Of a stretch of DNA of 64,000 nucleotides, positions 27,418-37,240 are shown piece after piece. Location: NCBI RefSeq assembly GCF_004217095.1, contig NZ_SHKO01000003.1, forward strand, positions 248,001 to 312,000, written 5' to 3'. This DNA comes from Advenella incenata. Its GTDB lineage: Bacteria; Pseudomonadota; Gammaproteobacteria; Burkholderiales; Burkholderiaceae_B. The translations under genes were made by a program, and so were the position numbers. Under the pieces are notes generated by a model, which did no database searches, was not told the DNA's origin, and saw nothing but the letters and a program-made list of their open reading frames with translations. Within the stretch, counting starts at the first letter, position 1, and each line of letters starts with the position of its first letter.

Positions 27418-28347
27418 CTAGCCCTGAAACCAGGCCAGCAGCACAGAAACGCTGATGACCGAAAGTACCGTTGAGATAAAGATGGATTGCGAAACCAGTT
27501 GCGTGTCACGCTGGTACATGGTGGCCAGCATGAAGGGGCCGGTGCCGATAGGCAGGGCGGCAAGCAGTACGGCCGCTTCGCGTTGCACCGGCGGCATGTC
27601 AAAGACGATAAAGGCCAGGAATGCCGTGGCAGCCGGCAGAAACAGCATTTTCATGAAAAGCACCGCGCCCAGTGCCGGGTGCGGACGGATACTGCGCGTT
27701 TGCGCCAGGAACAGGCCAATGGTGACCAGGGCGCAGGGGCTGGCCGAACTGCCCAGCAGGCGCGTCAGTTCCGCCAGAGGCGCCGGCAACGCAATGCCCA
27801 GGCCTGATAAGGCCATGCCTGCCACGGGTGAGACAATCAGCGGATTTTTTGCCAATGCAACGCCGGTATGGCGCAGGCTGGTCCATACAGTGCCATGCTT
27901 TTTCAGTCCGGTTTCCAGGCAGACGATGGACAGGGCAAACAGGACGCAGGCGGTCAGTATCATGGTGATAATGACGGGTATGATACCGGCCTGACCGTAG
28001 GCCAGCATGCATAGCGGCAGGCCCATATAGCCGGCATTACTATAGGACGCCGACAGGCTGGCCACACTATTGTCCGGCAGACTGAAACGGCGCCGCTGCC
28101 AAATCATGAAGATAAAAAAGGTGGCCAGCATGCCGCCGGTACTGGCCAGGATGAATGGAATCTGGTTCAGTTCTTCCCAACTGACCGTGGCCATGGCATG
28201 AAACAACAGCGCCGGCAAGGCCAGCCAAACCACATAGCTATTGAGGTGCTGGCTTGCCTGATCCGACAGGACCCGCCGGCGAGCGGCGATGTAGCCGGTC
28301 AGAATCAGCGCAAAAACCGGAAAAGCGGCATTGATAACGGAATTCAA
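27418..28347 (-). CDS. AEC-family (auxin efflux carrier-like) transporter
   Basis: Secondary carrier of the bile/arsenite/riboflavin clan, usually for small carboxylates such as malate or malonate. 309 residues with about ten hydrophobic helices; starts MNSVINAAFPVFALILTGY and has the central SASYSNAGYMGLPL, whose conserved Asn-Ala-Gly-Tyr-Met-Gly is the family hallmark. It begins 8 bases after the amn stop, so it is read with amn. The transported compound is not known. Confidence 0.87.
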   Translation of the reverse strand: MNSVINAAFPVFALILTGYIAARRRVLSDQASQHLNSYVVWLALPALLFHAMATVSWEELNQIPFILASTGGMLATFFIFMIWQRRRFSLPDNSVASLSASYSNAGYMGLPLCMLAYGQAGIIPVIITMILTACVLFALSIVCLETGLKKHGTVWTSLRHTGVALAKNPLIVSPVAGMALSGLGIALPAPLAELTRLLGSSASPCALVTIGLFLAQTRSIRPHPALGAVLFMKMLFLPAATAFLAFIVFDMPPVQREAAVLLAALPIGTGPFMLATMYQRDTQLVSQSIFISTVLSVISVSVLLAWFQG

Positions 28348-28355
28348 AATACGGT

Positions 28356-29849
28356 TTATTTAAAAGCGGTTTCGATAAAGCTGCGCAGTTTACGAGAATG
28401 CAGTCGCTCCCGGGGCATTTCACGCAGTTTTTCCAGCGCTCGCATGCCGATGCGCAGATGCTGGCTAACCTGCTTGCGATAGAAGTCCGAGGCCATGCCG
28501 GGCAGCTTTAATTCGCCGTGCAGGGGCTTGTCGGACACACAAAGCAGTGTGCCGTACGGGACGCGAAAGCGAAAACCGTTGGCTGCGATGGTCGCCGACT
28601 CCATGTCAAGTGCAATGGCTCGCGATTGAGAGAAACGCTGCACCGGTTCATGCTGATCTCGCAACTCCCAGTTACGATTATCAATGGTGGCTACGGTTCC
28701 GGTACGCATAATACGTTTAAGTTCCCAGTCAGACAGCCCAGATATTTCTTCGACAGCATGTTCCAGGGCAATCTGGATTTCCGCCAAAGGAGGGACAGGC
28801 ACCCAAAGCGGCAAGTCGGCATCCAGTACGTGATCTTCACGCACATAGCCGTGCGCCAGCACATAATCGCCCAGGCGTTGCGTGTTGCGCAGTCCGGCGC
28901 AATGGCCCAGCATGATCCATGCCGATGGCCGCAGTGTTGCGATGTGGTCGGTGATGGTCTTGGCATTGGACGGCCCCACGCCAATATTGACAAGGGTGAT
29001 GCCGTTGCCATCCTCGCGTTTCAGGTGATAGGCTGGCATTTGCGGCAACCGTTGCAGTCTCTGTGACGGATTCGGCTGTCCCTTGCGCGTAATGTGGTTG
29101 CCCGGCTCGACCAGCGCCGTATAGCCCGATGATTCATCCTCGATCAGTTGCGCGGCCCGCTCAATAAACTCGTCGACGTAAAACTGGTAATTGGTAAACA
29201 GGACAAAATTCTGGAAGTGCTCCGGCGCGGTTGCGGTGTAGTGCTGCAGCCTGTGCAATGAGTAGTCAATACGTGGTGCGGTAAAGGGCGCCAGCGGCCC
29301 CGGTTGGCCAGGTTCTTCACGCAAAGTGCCATTGACGATGGCATCGTCCATGACGGCCAGATCAGGGACATCGAAGAAATTGCGCAGTGAAGAGCCGATC
29401 GTGTCGGCATAGACGCCTTCAATATACTGGCCGCCGGTAAATGCGAAATGCAGGGGGATGGGAATATCGGATTCGCCGATCTCCACTGGCAATTGATGGT
29501 TTTTCATGATCAGCCCGATTTGCTCGAGCAAATAGCTTTTGAACTGTTGGGGCTGGGTGATCGTTGTCTGATAAAGACCGGGTTCGGTGGTATGCCCGTA
29601 TGACAGACGTGAATCGACTTCCTGATGGTCGGGCACATGCAGGCGAATAGCGGGGTAGCAGGCGCGTGTGCGTTGGTCTGACCGGTTCTCGCCGCTGATG
29701 TAGCGGTAAAAGGACTCGCGGATGAACAGTGTATTGCGCTCGTAGATGCGCAGCAGTTCTTCGAAGGCCAGGACCGGGTCACGAAAACTGGAAAAACCGA
29801 TTCTTTGTGGAGAATGAAAGGTAGAGGGCGTACTTTGCTGTGTGTTCAT
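28356..29849 (-). CDS. amn: AMP nucleosidase
   Basis: Splits AMP into adenine and ribose 5-phosphate in purine turnover. About 497 residues from ATG 29849 (MNTQQST); an upstream in-frame ATG at 29900 is also possible. The protein aligns with E. coli Amn over its whole length: YPSL-like YPAIRLHVPD, ETTITQP-like YQTTITQPQQFKSYL, the N-terminal domain FVLFTNYQFYVDEF, then the phosphorylase-fold domain ITLVNIGVGPSNAKTITDH, IMLGHCAGLR, DYVLAHGYVREDHVLD, MESATIAANGFRFRVPYGT and the C-terminal LHSRKLRSF. Confidence 0.95.
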   Translation of the reverse strand: MNTQQSTPSTFHSPQRIGFSSFRDPVLAFEELLRIYERNTLFIRESFYRYISGENRSDQRTRACYPAIRLHVPDHQEVDSRLSYGHTTEPGLYQTTITQPQQFKSYLLEQIGLIMKNHQLPVEIGESDIPIPLHFAFTGGQYIEGVYADTIGSSLRNFFDVPDLAVMDDAIVNGTLREEPGQPGPLAPFTAPRIDYSLHRLQHYTATAPEHFQNFVLFTNYQFYVDEFIERAAQLIEDESSGYTALVEPGNHITRKGQPNPSQRLQRLPQMPAYHLKREDGNGITLVNIGVGPSNAKTITDHIATLRPSAWIMLGHCAGLRNTQRLGDYVLAHGYVREDHVLDADLPLWVPVPPLAEIQIALEHAVEEISGLSDWELKRIMRTGTVATIDNRNWELRDQHEPVQRFSQSRAIALDMESATIAANGFRFRVPYGTLLCVSDKPLHGELKLPGMASDFYRKQVSQHLRIGMRALEKLREMPRERLHSRKLRSFIETAFK

Positions 29850-30101
29850 GGATAAGCGCTGATTGTTATGGTCGTTGACGAAAGCGGGCCATATTGCCAT
29901 CTGATCCCATACGAAAGCTTTGCTGTCGGCAAATAAGGGGCCGGAAAGTGGTGTCGCTTTGCTGTCCTGAAGTATATTCTGTCATTATGACACGTTAAAA
30001 TCCTGACATAGCGAATGCCCGCTATCGGTGTGGGCCTGTCCGACAGCGTACCGGCCATCAGCCAATTGCGTTTTCGAAAAATCTGTAAGAGAGTGATTTA
30101 T

Positions 30102-30941
30102 ATGGATATCCAACAAATCGAAAGTTTCTGGCCCTTTGTACAGCGCTTCGCTGTTGACCTGGTGGTCGCCTTTGTCATTCTGGGCATTGGCTGGACCATT
30201 TCCCGGTGGCTGGGCAATATGGTGCAGCGCCTGAGCGCCAGATCAGAAAAAATCGATCCCACGATCATTCCCATGTTCCGTACGGTCGTAATCTGGAGCG
30301 TGCGGATCTTTACCATCATCGCAGTATTGTCGCAATTCGGTGTGCAAACGGCCAGCCTGATTGCGGTATTGGGCGCCGCTGGCCTGGCTATCGGCCTGGC
30401 TTTACAGGGCACGCTGCAAAATATTGCAGCAGGGATCATGCTGCTGGGTTTGCGACCCCTGCGAGTGGGGGAGAGCGTGACAGTGGCTGGGGCCATTTCT
30501 GGCACCGTCGACGAAGTCGGGCTCTTTCTGACGCGGATTGTGCAGGCTGACGGCGTACAGGTAACGGTTCCCAATAGTACGGTCTGGAATGGAACGATCA
30601 TCAATCTGAGTCGTAATCACAACCGTCGCATGGACGTGCCTGCTTATATTTGCTATGGCGACGACGTCAACCGGGCGATCGAAGTGCTGCTCAAACTGGT
30701 CGACGAACAACCGGGTGCCATGAAAATGCCTGCGCCGTCCGTTTTCGTGGGCGATCGCAAGGACGGCACCGTCACCCTCACTGTGCGCGTCTGGGCCAGT
30801 GCCGACAACTTCACCAATCTGCAGAATGATCTGAACCGCCAGGTGCAGATGCGACTGAAAGAAGAAGGGTTTGAAAGCCCGAGCCCGTTACGGGTAGCTG
30901 TGCAGGCAGTGGCCCCCAACAATCAGAATGGCGTCAAATAG
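30102..30941 (+). CDS. mscS: Small-conductance mechanosensitive channel
   Basis: Opens under membrane tension to relieve hypo-osmotic shock. From ATG 30102 (MDIQQIESFW) 279 residues, the size of E. coli MscS. Three N-terminal helices, with the pore helix carrying the Gly/Ala-rich AVLGAAGLAIGLALQGTLQN, then the beta domain (LRPLRVGESVTVAG, VPNSTVWNGTIINLS) and the alpha/beta C-terminal cage. Single gene divergent from amn. Confidence 0.92.
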   Translation: MDIQQIESFWPFVQRFAVDLVVAFVILGIGWTISRWLGNMVQRLSARSEKIDPTIIPMFRTVVIWSVRIFTIIAVLSQFGVQTASLIAVLGAAGLAIGLALQGTLQNIAAGIMLLGLRPLRVGESVTVAGAISGTVDEVGLFLTRIVQADGVQVTVPNSTVWNGTIINLSRNHNRRMDVPAYICYGDDVNRAIEVLLKLVDEQPGAMKMPAPSVFVGDRKDGTVTLTVRVWASADNFTNLQNDLNRQVQMRLKEEGFESPSPLRVAVQAVAPNNQNGVK

Positions 30942-31159
30942 CCACCATTGACCATCGGACGCCGGCGCCGTTGGCATGCCAGGCGGTGCGCCGCAGCGGG
31001 GCGTGCTTACTTTTGCCAGTCAGGGTGGTTAATGCTGCGTTATTGCCCCGAAGGGCGGGATTGGCGCAGGAAGTTCTCCTGTATCCCCACATCAGGAGCC
31101 CGCGCTGTCACGCCTGCACTGAGCCCCATTCGCCGGGCTACCTTGATCGTCCAGACAGC

Positions 31160-32020
31160 TTATGGCCGATAGACTGTTTTCAGAATATTGGTACACACCC
31201 CCCGCATCATATCCACTTCTTCCTGGGTCATATGGATGCGTGTAAACATATAGCGCATGCGTGGCATCAGTTTTTTCGGATGATTGGGATTGAGAAAATC
31301 GATCCCAATCAGTGCGCTTTCCCAGTGATTGATGAACGCTTCCACTTTTTCGGCCGGTGCATAATCGCGATCAGCGATGTCTGTATAGCCTTGGGCGGGC
31401 GTCGATAGCAACCGGTCGGGGCGATCGGTCAACTCCTGCGTCACTGTCGAGAGCGACTGGCTGGCAGCAGCCGGCGCCGTTGTGCTGATATGTCGGGCGG
31501 TCGGCGGCGCCTGCATGGCGTAGTTCAGTTCCCAGGCTGCCAGCAACAGGGCTTGTGAAACGTTCAGGGAGCTGTACGAAGGATTGGCGGGGATATGGCA
31601 GATGCGATGGCAGCGACTGATATCGTCATTGTCCAATCCCGTTCTTTCTGTTCCCAACACAATCGCAATACGCGTATCGGTGTGATTATTCAGATGCGTT
31701 CGCGATAACTGGGCTGTCTGGCGAATGTCCAGCGAAGGCGGGCCCATGTCGCGGGTGCGGGCAGTCAGGGCAAAGGCCAGGGTAATGCCGGTCAGGGCCG
31801 TGTCAAGGTCGGGTGCGATCTGCGCCGTCTCCAGGATATCGGCGGCCCCGCTGGCCAGTGCCAGGGCTTCCTCATGGGCCAGGATGCCGCTATCTTTCGG
31901 ATTGACCAGAACCAGATCGCCAAATCCCATGTTTTTGATAGCTCTTGCGGCAGAACCCACATTGCCAGGGTGGGTCGGTGACACCATGATAAAGCGGACC
32001 CGGGTATGTAGCGGTGACAT
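31160..32020 (-). CDS. trmJ: tRNA (cytidine/uridine-2'-O-)-methyltransferase TrmJ
   Basis: SPOUT-class enzyme that methylates the 2'-OH of position 32 in the tRNA anticodon loop. 286 residues; the N-terminal knot shows [48 protein letters not shown] and [14 protein letters not shown], in the usual order, and the C-terminal extension [18 protein letters not shown] is diagnostic of TrmJ rather than other SpoU proteins. Divergent from suhB, an arrangement common in betaproteobacteria. Confidence 0.93.
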   Translation of the reverse strand: MSPLHTRVRFIMVSPTHPGNVGSAARAIKNMGFGDLVLVNPKDSGILAHEEALALASGAADILETAQIAPDLDTALTGITLAFALTARTRDMGPPSLDIRQTAQLSRTHLNNHTDTRIAIVLGTERTGLDNDDISRCHRICHIPANPSYSSLNVSQALLLAAWELNYAMQAPPTARHISTTAPAAASQSLSTVTQELTDRPDRLLSTPAQGYTDIADRDYAPAEKVEAFINHWESALIGIDFLNPNHPKKLMPRMRYMFTRIHMTQEEVDMMRGVCTNILKTVYRP

Positions 32021-32131
32021 AAAATTCCTTCGAACGGCATGAATATGGACAGAATTGATGGGATTTGCAGAAGTCTGCTTTATTGTCCATTAAAATGCTT
32101 ATTTTACTACTCAACCGAAGTCTGGAAAGCT

Positions 32132-32926
32132 ATGCACCCCATGCTCACCATCGCCGTACGTGCTGCCCGCCGTGCCGGCGCCATTATCAATCGTGGTAGT
32201 CTCGATCTGGATAAAGTCCAGATTGCACGCAAAGGCCCCAACGATTATGTTACCGAAATTGATCGGAACGCAGAACAGGCAGTGATCGAGGTGTTACGCG
32301 ACGCTTATCCGGACCACGCTTTTCTGGGCGAGGAATCGGGCCATATCCCGGGCCCCAAGGATAAGGACAATGAAGTGCCGGAGTATCAGTGGGTGATCGA
32401 TCCGCTGGATGGCACCACCAATTTCGTACACGGGTTCCCCAATTACGCTGTCTCCATCGCCCTGTTACACAAGGGTGTCGTTACGCAGGCCGTGGTCTAT
32501 GATCCGGCCCGCAATGAAATGTTTACTGCCACTCGTGGTGGTGGCGCCTTTCTGAACGACCGCCGGGTGCGTGTCGGCAGTCGGACCCGCTTTTCCGACG
32601 CGCTGATCGCCGGCCGTTTCCCTTCGGTTTCTGGTTCCAATCGTACCGGCGCCGAGCGCTATTACGGGCTGGTCGACGACTGTTCCGGCTTTCGCCGCCT
32701 TGGCGCGACGGTACTGGAGCTGGCTTACGTTGCCGCCGGTCGTTTCGATGGCTATTGCGGGGTTCACCTCAAGCCCTGGGACCTGGCGGCAGGTAGCCTG
32801 CTGATTCTGGAAGCAGGCGGGCTGATTGCCGATTTCGAAGGGGAACAGACCTGGCTCAAAACCGGCAATGTGCTGGCCGCCAGCCCCAAAATCTTCACTC
32901 AAATGCTGATTTCGCTGAAGCAGTAA
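32132..32926 (+). CDS. suhB: Inositol-1-monophosphatase
   Basis: Mg-dependent phosphatase, also known in E. coli as a transcription antitermination partner. ATG 32132 after GGAAAG gives 264 residues. Metal-binding motifs are [21 protein letters not shown] and [11 protein letters not shown]. uppP begins 28 bases after its stop. Confidence 0.93.
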   Translation: MHPMLTIAVRAARRAGAIINRGSLDLDKVQIARKGPNDYVTEIDRNAEQAVIEVLRDAYPDHAFLGEESGHIPGPKDKDNEVPEYQWVIDPLDGTTNFVHGFPNYAVSIALLHKGVVTQAVVYDPARNEMFTATRGGGAFLNDRRVRVGSRTRFSDALIAGRFPSVSGSNRTGAERYYGLVDDCSGFRRLGATVLELAYVAAGRFDGYCGVHLKPWDLAAGSLLILEAGGLIADFEGEQTWLKTGNVLAASPKIFTQMLISLKQ

Positions 32927-32954
32927 ATTGTTGTCCGGTTCGGAGCCCGTCATT

Positions 32955-33809
32955 ATGGATCAAGTGTGGTACCTGTTTAAAGCCGTTGTTCTGGGTATTG
33001 TCGAAGGGATAACCGAGTTTCTGCCGATTTCCAGCACCGCCCATTTGCTGATCTTGGGGGACTGGATCGGCTTTGACTCCGGGCAGTTCAAGGTGTATGA
33101 AATCGTAATCCAGCTCGGATCCATTCTGGCGGTGATGTGGCTGTACCGGCAGCGCCTGCGCGAGATTATCGTGGGCACCTTCACCGGTAACCGGACCGAG
33201 CAGCGCTTTACCATGAATCTGATCATTGCCTTTTTGCCGGCGGCCATTATCGGCCTGCTGCTGATCAAGCATATCAGTCAATTGCTTGATGGCAAGTTCA
33301 TGATTTACGCTTTTACCCTCGTGGTGGGCGGCATCATTATGCTTTGGGTGGAACGGCGTCCCTCAATGGCCAAGCACACTACCCTGCAAGAGCATGAGCT
33401 GGCCCATCAGACAAGAAGCCTGGAAGATATCACCTGGAAACAGGCGCTGGTCGTGGGGTTTGCTCAATGTCTGGCCATGATTCCGGGGACCTCGCGTTCG
33501 GGCGCAACGATTATTTCCGGCATGATGGCCGGCATTCACCGCAAGACAGCGACCGAGTTTTCCTTTTTCCTGGCCATGCCAACCATGATCGCCGCCACGG
33601 TACTGAGCTTGTACAGGCACGGTGGCCAGTTGAGCCAGAGTAATCTGCTCGCGGTCGTGCTCGGCTTTGTTGCTGCCTATATCAGTGCATTGGTTGTGGT
33701 GCGCGCCCTGATGCGATTTCTGTCCAGTGCGTCCTATCGTCCTTTCGGCTGGTACCGTATCGTCTTTGGTATTGTCGTTGCACTATGGGCCTGGAACCAG
33801 GTAGCCTAG
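32955..33809 (+). CDS. uppP: Undecaprenyl-diphosphatase
   Basis: Integral membrane phosphatase that regenerates undecaprenyl phosphate for peptidoglycan and other envelope polymers. ATG 32955 with CGGAG upstream; 284 residues, about eight helices. Both signature motifs are present: EGITEFLPISSTAHL and MIPGTSRSGATI. Likely co-transcribed with suhB and ended by the strong hairpin at 33829. Confidence 0.95.
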   Translation: MDQVWYLFKAVVLGIVEGITEFLPISSTAHLLILGDWIGFDSGQFKVYEIVIQLGSILAVMWLYRQRLREIIVGTFTGNRTEQRFTMNLIIAFLPAAIIGLLLIKHISQLLDGKFMIYAFTLVVGGIIMLWVERRPSMAKHTTLQEHELAHQTRSLEDITWKQALVVGFAQCLAMIPGTSRSGATIISGMMAGIHRKTATEFSFFLAMPTMIAATVLSLYRHGGQLSQSNLLAVVLGFVAAYISALVVVRALMRFLSSASYRPFGWYRIVFGIVVALWAWNQVA

Positions 33810-33828
33810 TTCTTATCGAACCCGCAGA

Positions 33829-33868
33829 AAATGAGAAAATGCCGGTATTGCCCGGCATTTTCTCATTT
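33829..33868. terminator. Strong bidirectional terminator
   Basis: Seventeen perfect base pairs (AATGAGAAAATGCCGG core and its reverse complement) around a six-base loop TATTGC, about 20 bases after uppP and 75 before the end of the convergent MaoC-like gene. A/T-rich outer arms give T-runs in both directions. Confidence 0.85.
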
Positions 33869-33942
33869 CATTGTCTGTAATCCGCTGTGATGCACGACGC
33901 TGCGGCCTATTGCAAGCGTGATCATGTCAGAGCCATCGCAGG

Positions 33943-34809
33943 TTAATGCCCGCTGCGCAGTGCGGCATAGCCGTTACTGAGCACAACAACGTTGCGCTCC
34001 TGGACGCTGGCCTGAAAGTGAATCTGATCCGCGCCTTCGCGCCAGATGTCGCAAACCAGTGTTTCACCGGGATATACTGGCGCTGAAAATCGGGCATCGA
34101 AACGGTATAGCAGGGCAGGGTCGTTATCGCAGCAGTCCTGTACAACCGCTCTGGCGGCATGGCCGTAAGTGCACAGTCCGTGCAAAATTGGCCGTTCGAA
34201 CCCGGCGGCAGCGGCTGTCTGCGGGTCAATATGCAGCGGATTCGGATCTGCATTCAGGCGATAGAGAATGGCCGCATTGGGTGCCACGGCAATCCTGCGC
34301 TGATAATCGGGCGCACGCCCAGGCGCCTTCGGCAAGGCAGCCACGGGGGCATCACCCTGTCCGAATCCACCATCTGCACGGCAAAATGTAGTCTGCTGGA
34401 CGGTGGCCACAAGCGTATTGTCTGCATCGTACATATTGCGCTCTGCAATGACCAGTGCGCCTTTGTCGGCACCCTTGTCGATCACATGCGAAATATGTGT
34501 CGTGCCGGTCAGTACGCCTTCGGCCGCCAGTGGCCTGTGCCAGATACTGCGTTGCTCACCATGCACCAGTTTGACCCAGTTGATCCCGGTTGCCGGGTCT
34601 TGCATCCAGAAGCCCGGGTAGCACAGAATGCTGCTCATCGTGGGAAATGCCTGCAGCTGTTTTTCATATACAAATTGCAGTTGTGATGGATCGAGGGGGT
34701 CTGCGCCCAGGCCGATACCTAGCGCGTACAGTATGCTGTCGCGCTGCGTATAGCTGTGACGGGTATCGGCAAAACGCCAGTTCTTGATCCGTTCGTAGTC
34801 CAGTGGCAT
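33943..34809 (-). CDS. MaoC-like (R)-enoyl-CoA hydratase
   Basis: Double hot-dog protein that hydrates 2-enoyl-CoA to the (R)-3-hydroxyacyl-CoA, like the hydratase 2 domain of HSD17B4. ATG 34809 follows AAGGAG; 288 residues. An N-terminal hot-dog half (ILYALGIGLG, FPTMSSILCYPGFWM) precedes the catalytic half with the hydratase-2 motif ADPNPLHIDPQTAAAAGFERPILHG carrying the Asp and His. It overlaps nothing but starts 17 bases after the SDR stop, forming a two-gene operon with it. The substrate may be a bulky acyl-CoA, as for other HSD17B4-like proteins. Confidence 0.88.
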   Translation of the reverse strand: MPLDYERIKNWRFADTRHSYTQRDSILYALGIGLGADPLDPSQLQFVYEKQLQAFPTMSSILCYPGFWMQDPATGINWVKLVHGEQRSIWHRPLAAEGVLTGTTHISHVIDKGADKGALVIAERNMYDADNTLVATVQQTTFCRADGGFGQGDAPVAALPKAPGRAPDYQRRIAVAPNAAILYRLNADPNPLHIDPQTAAAAGFERPILHGLCTYGHAARAVVQDCCDNDPALLYRFDARFSAPVYPGETLVCDIWREGADQIHFQASVQERNVVVLSNGYAALRSGH

Positions 34810-34826
34810 GTGGCTGCTCCTTGTAA

Positions 34827-35741
34827 TCAGATGGGATCCCAATTGATGACGTCGGGAGAGCGTTCCAGTTTATGAAACTGGCCCTGCATGGCCGGGATGG
34901 CAATCTGGGCGATCAGCTCGGGCGTCCAGCCATCGGACATATGCACGGAACGAACTGGGCGAGGCTGGCTAAAGAGAAGAATTTCATTGGCCCTAACCCC
35001 GAAAATCTGTCCGCTTACTTCTGCTGCGGCATCGCTGCCCAGATAGACGGCCATCGGCGCAATTTTATGTGTTTCCATTTTCTGCAGTTTTTGCACCCGC
35101 GCTTTCTCTTCAGGCGTTTCGGCGGGGATGGAGCTGGTCATGCGGCTCCAGGCAAATGGCGCAATGCAATTGGATCTGACGTTATATCGGGCCATGTCAA
35201 GTGCAATAGACTTGGATAAGGCAGCGATACCCAGCTTGGCGGCGGAATAGTTGGACTGGCCGAAATTGCCGATCAGCCCGGATGTAGAGGTCATGTGCAC
35301 GTAAGCGCCCGACTCCTGTTCGCGAAAATAGGGTGCAGCAGCGCGACTGACAAAAAATGTGCCATGCAGGTGCACATCAATGACCTGGCGCCATTCTTCT
35401 TCGTTCATTTTATGGAACAGTCGGTCGCGCAGATTCCCGGCGTTGTTGACGACAATATCAATACGACCGAAATGGTCCATGGCGGTCTGCACAATCTGGC
35501 TGGCCGACTCGTAACCGGCGACACTGTCGGTATTGGCCACTGCAGTGCCCCCTGCAGCGGTGATTTCGTCGACCACGGCATGCGCGGGGCCATCAGTACC
35601 GCCCTGGCCGCTCAAAGACACGCCGATATCATTCACAACCACTTTTGCGCCGGCCTTGGCATAGGCGATTGCAATGTCCCGGCCGATACCACCACCGGCA
35701 CCGGTAACAATCACTACTTTTCCTTCTGCAATTGAGCCCAT
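34827..35741 (-). CDS. SDR-family 3-hydroxyacyl-CoA dehydrogenase (HSD17B4-like)
   Basis: Short-chain dehydrogenase, probably oxidising (R)-3-hydroxyacyl-CoA to 3-ketoacyl-CoA, the step after the MaoC-like hydratase. ATG 35741 has GGAG upstream; 304 residues. NAD-binding VTGAGGGIG, the insertion DIGVSLSGQGGTDGPAH typical of the peroxisomal multifunctional enzyme type 2, NNAGNLRD, the Ser of MTSTSGL and YSAAK are present. Divergent from a LysR gene that may control it. Confidence 0.9.
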   Translation of the reverse strand: MGSIAEGKVVIVTGAGGGIGRDIAIAYAKAGAKVVVNDIGVSLSGQGGTDGPAHAVVDEITAAGGTAVANTDSVAGYESASQIVQTAMDHFGRIDIVVNNAGNLRDRLFHKMNEEEWRQVIDVHLHGTFFVSRAAAPYFREQESGAYVHMTSTSGLIGNFGQSNYSAAKLGIAALSKSIALDMARYNVRSNCIAPFAWSRMTSSIPAETPEEKARVQKLQKMETHKIAPMAVYLGSDAAAEVSGQIFGVRANEILLFSQPRPVRSVHMSDGWTPELIAQIAIPAMQGQFHKLERSPDVINWDPI

Positions 35742-35896
35742 CGGCTTCTCCTGTAAAATTTCATTCATCAGCTCGCCGGCACGGCCGGTCGATCTGGTTA
35801 GGGATTACTATCTATTGGTGCTGGATTTCATGATAGGCCATAATGGTGGACAGCATTGTTCGTATTTCTCAACTACCCCCTTCGTGTAAGCTTAAG

Positions 35897-36805
35897 ATGC
35901 GCTATGACCTGACAGACCTCAAACTATTCATCAATATTGGTGAAGTATCAAACTTGACCAAGGCCGCAGAAAAAACCTTTCTGTCGTTGCCGGCGGCCAG
36001 CGCCCGTATCAAGAATCTGGAAGACTCCCTCAAGGTCCGCCTGCTGATCCGTCAGGTTACCGGCGTGAGCGTCACCCCCGCAGGCGAGGTCTTTTTGAAA
36101 TATGCCAAGGGGGTGTTTCAGCAGCTCGAATGCATGCACGCCGAGCTTCAGCCGTTTTCCACCGGCATCAAGGGCAAGCTGCGAATTATGGCCAATACCG
36201 CTGCCACCCATTCGTTCATGTCCGAAGCGTTGTCGACGTTCCTGGCCGAAAATCCCGATATTGATATTGAACTGGAGGAAAAGCTATCCAAGGAAATTGT
36301 CTCTGCCATTCGTGGCGGCTCGGTAGACATTGGCATTGTCTCCAGCAACGTTAACCTGGATGGCCTGGATGTGGTGCCGCTATTTAGGGACGAGCTGGTG
36401 GCTGTGACCCATTTGGCGCACCCGCTGAAAGATTTGAAGGAAATTTCATTTGAAACCCTGATCGACCAGTACCAGTTTATCGGCATCAATCCCGAAAGCG
36501 CGATTCAGACGTTCCTGGATGATAAAGCTTACAAGCTGGGCAAGCGCTTGCATCAGCGCGTACATGTTGGCAGTTTCGAAGCGGTCTGTCGCATGGTAGA
36601 CGCAGGTATCGGGCTGGCAATCGTACCGGTAGAATGTGCCCGGGCCTACAGCCGGGCCCCGCGCTTGCATATACTCAAACTCACAGATGAGTGGGCCGAT
36701 CGCGAACGCAATGTCTGCCGTCTGGCCGGGCGTGATCTGCCAGCGTATGCAGAAAAGTTCATTGGGCATCTGCTTGAGGTATCGCACCGGATGCATGATC
36801 GCTAG
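35897..36805 (+). CDS. LysR-family regulator
   Basis: Probable regulator of the divergent SDR/MaoC operon. The N-terminal helix-turn-helix domain reads MRYDLTDLKLFINIGEVSNL, KAAEKTFLSLPAASARIKNLE and QVTGVSVTPAGEVFLKY; the C-terminal part is a periplasmic-binding-like effector domain. I chose ATG 35897 (302 residues); an upstream in-frame start at 35843 is possible. The ligand is unknown, presumably an acyl-CoA or free acid from the regulated pathway. Confidence 0.9.
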   Translation: MRYDLTDLKLFINIGEVSNLTKAAEKTFLSLPAASARIKNLEDSLKVRLLIRQVTGVSVTPAGEVFLKYAKGVFQQLECMHAELQPFSTGIKGKLRIMANTAATHSFMSEALSTFLAENPDIDIELEEKLSKEIVSAIRGGSVDIGIVSSNVNLDGLDVVPLFRDELVAVTHLAHPLKDLKEISFETLIDQYQFIGINPESAIQTFLDDKAYKLGKRLHQRVHVGSFEAVCRMVDAGIGLAIVPVECARAYSRAPRLHILKLTDEWADRERNVCRLAGRDLPAYAEKFIGHLLEVSHRMHDR

Positions 36806-36890
36806 CGGTGGGCGGCTTTGAACTTGACCACTAGCGGTGGGAACAAGAATGCAATGCATGTGCGACGCTGCGAAAATTGACACAAAAAAA

Positions 36891-36909
36891 CACCCTGAAG
36901 GGTGCTTTT
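36891..36909. terminator. Bidirectional terminator between lysR and csbD-like gene
   Basis: CACCC-TGAA-GGGTG with T5 on the plus side and a run of seven A before it, so it can end the LysR transcript and the csbD-like transcript coming from the other side. Confidence 0.8.
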
Positions 36910-36920
36910 TACTCGCTAGA

Positions 36921-37130
36921 CTATACTGCTGCAGGTTGCTTCTTATCGATGAAATCCTGAACTTGCTGTTGGGCTTCTGTTTGGGACACCGAGTATTTAT
37001 CTTTAATAGCCGTTACCAGCTTATCAGCATGACCATTAATCTGCCTGACGTCACCATCGTTCAATTTACTCCATTCAGTTGTGATTGAACCTTTGATTTC
37101 ATCCCATTTTTTATCTTTGAAACCGACCAT
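36921..37130 (-). CDS. CsbD-like stress protein
   Basis: Small hydrophilic protein of the CsbD family, often induced in general stress or stationary phase; biochemical role unknown. ATG 37130 follows AGGAG; 69 residues starting MVGFKDKKWDEIKGSITTEW, with the family core WSKLNDGDVRQINGHADKL, then TAIKDKYSVSQTEAQQQV and an acidic/basic helix. It is the last of the three small genes; the divergent gene at 37637 encodes a relative. Confidence 0.85.
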   Translation of the reverse strand: MVGFKDKKWDEIKGSITTEWSKLNDGDVRQINGHADKLVTAIKDKYSVSQTEAQQQVQDFIDKKQPAAV

Positions 37131-37240
37131 GATAATACTCCTATTATCAATTGTTGGAGATACGAAAAACTCGCACATCCCGTGCGCCATGCATACAAAA
37201 TTTGTCATTCTTTATATACCGTAAACTGGCGCGAAAAATT

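Noticed and set aside
36802-36841. Direct repeat CTAGCGGTGGG twice, 29 bases apart, at the end of the LysR gene
   Set aside because: Only two short copies, one overlapping the stop codon; probably a small local duplication without function.
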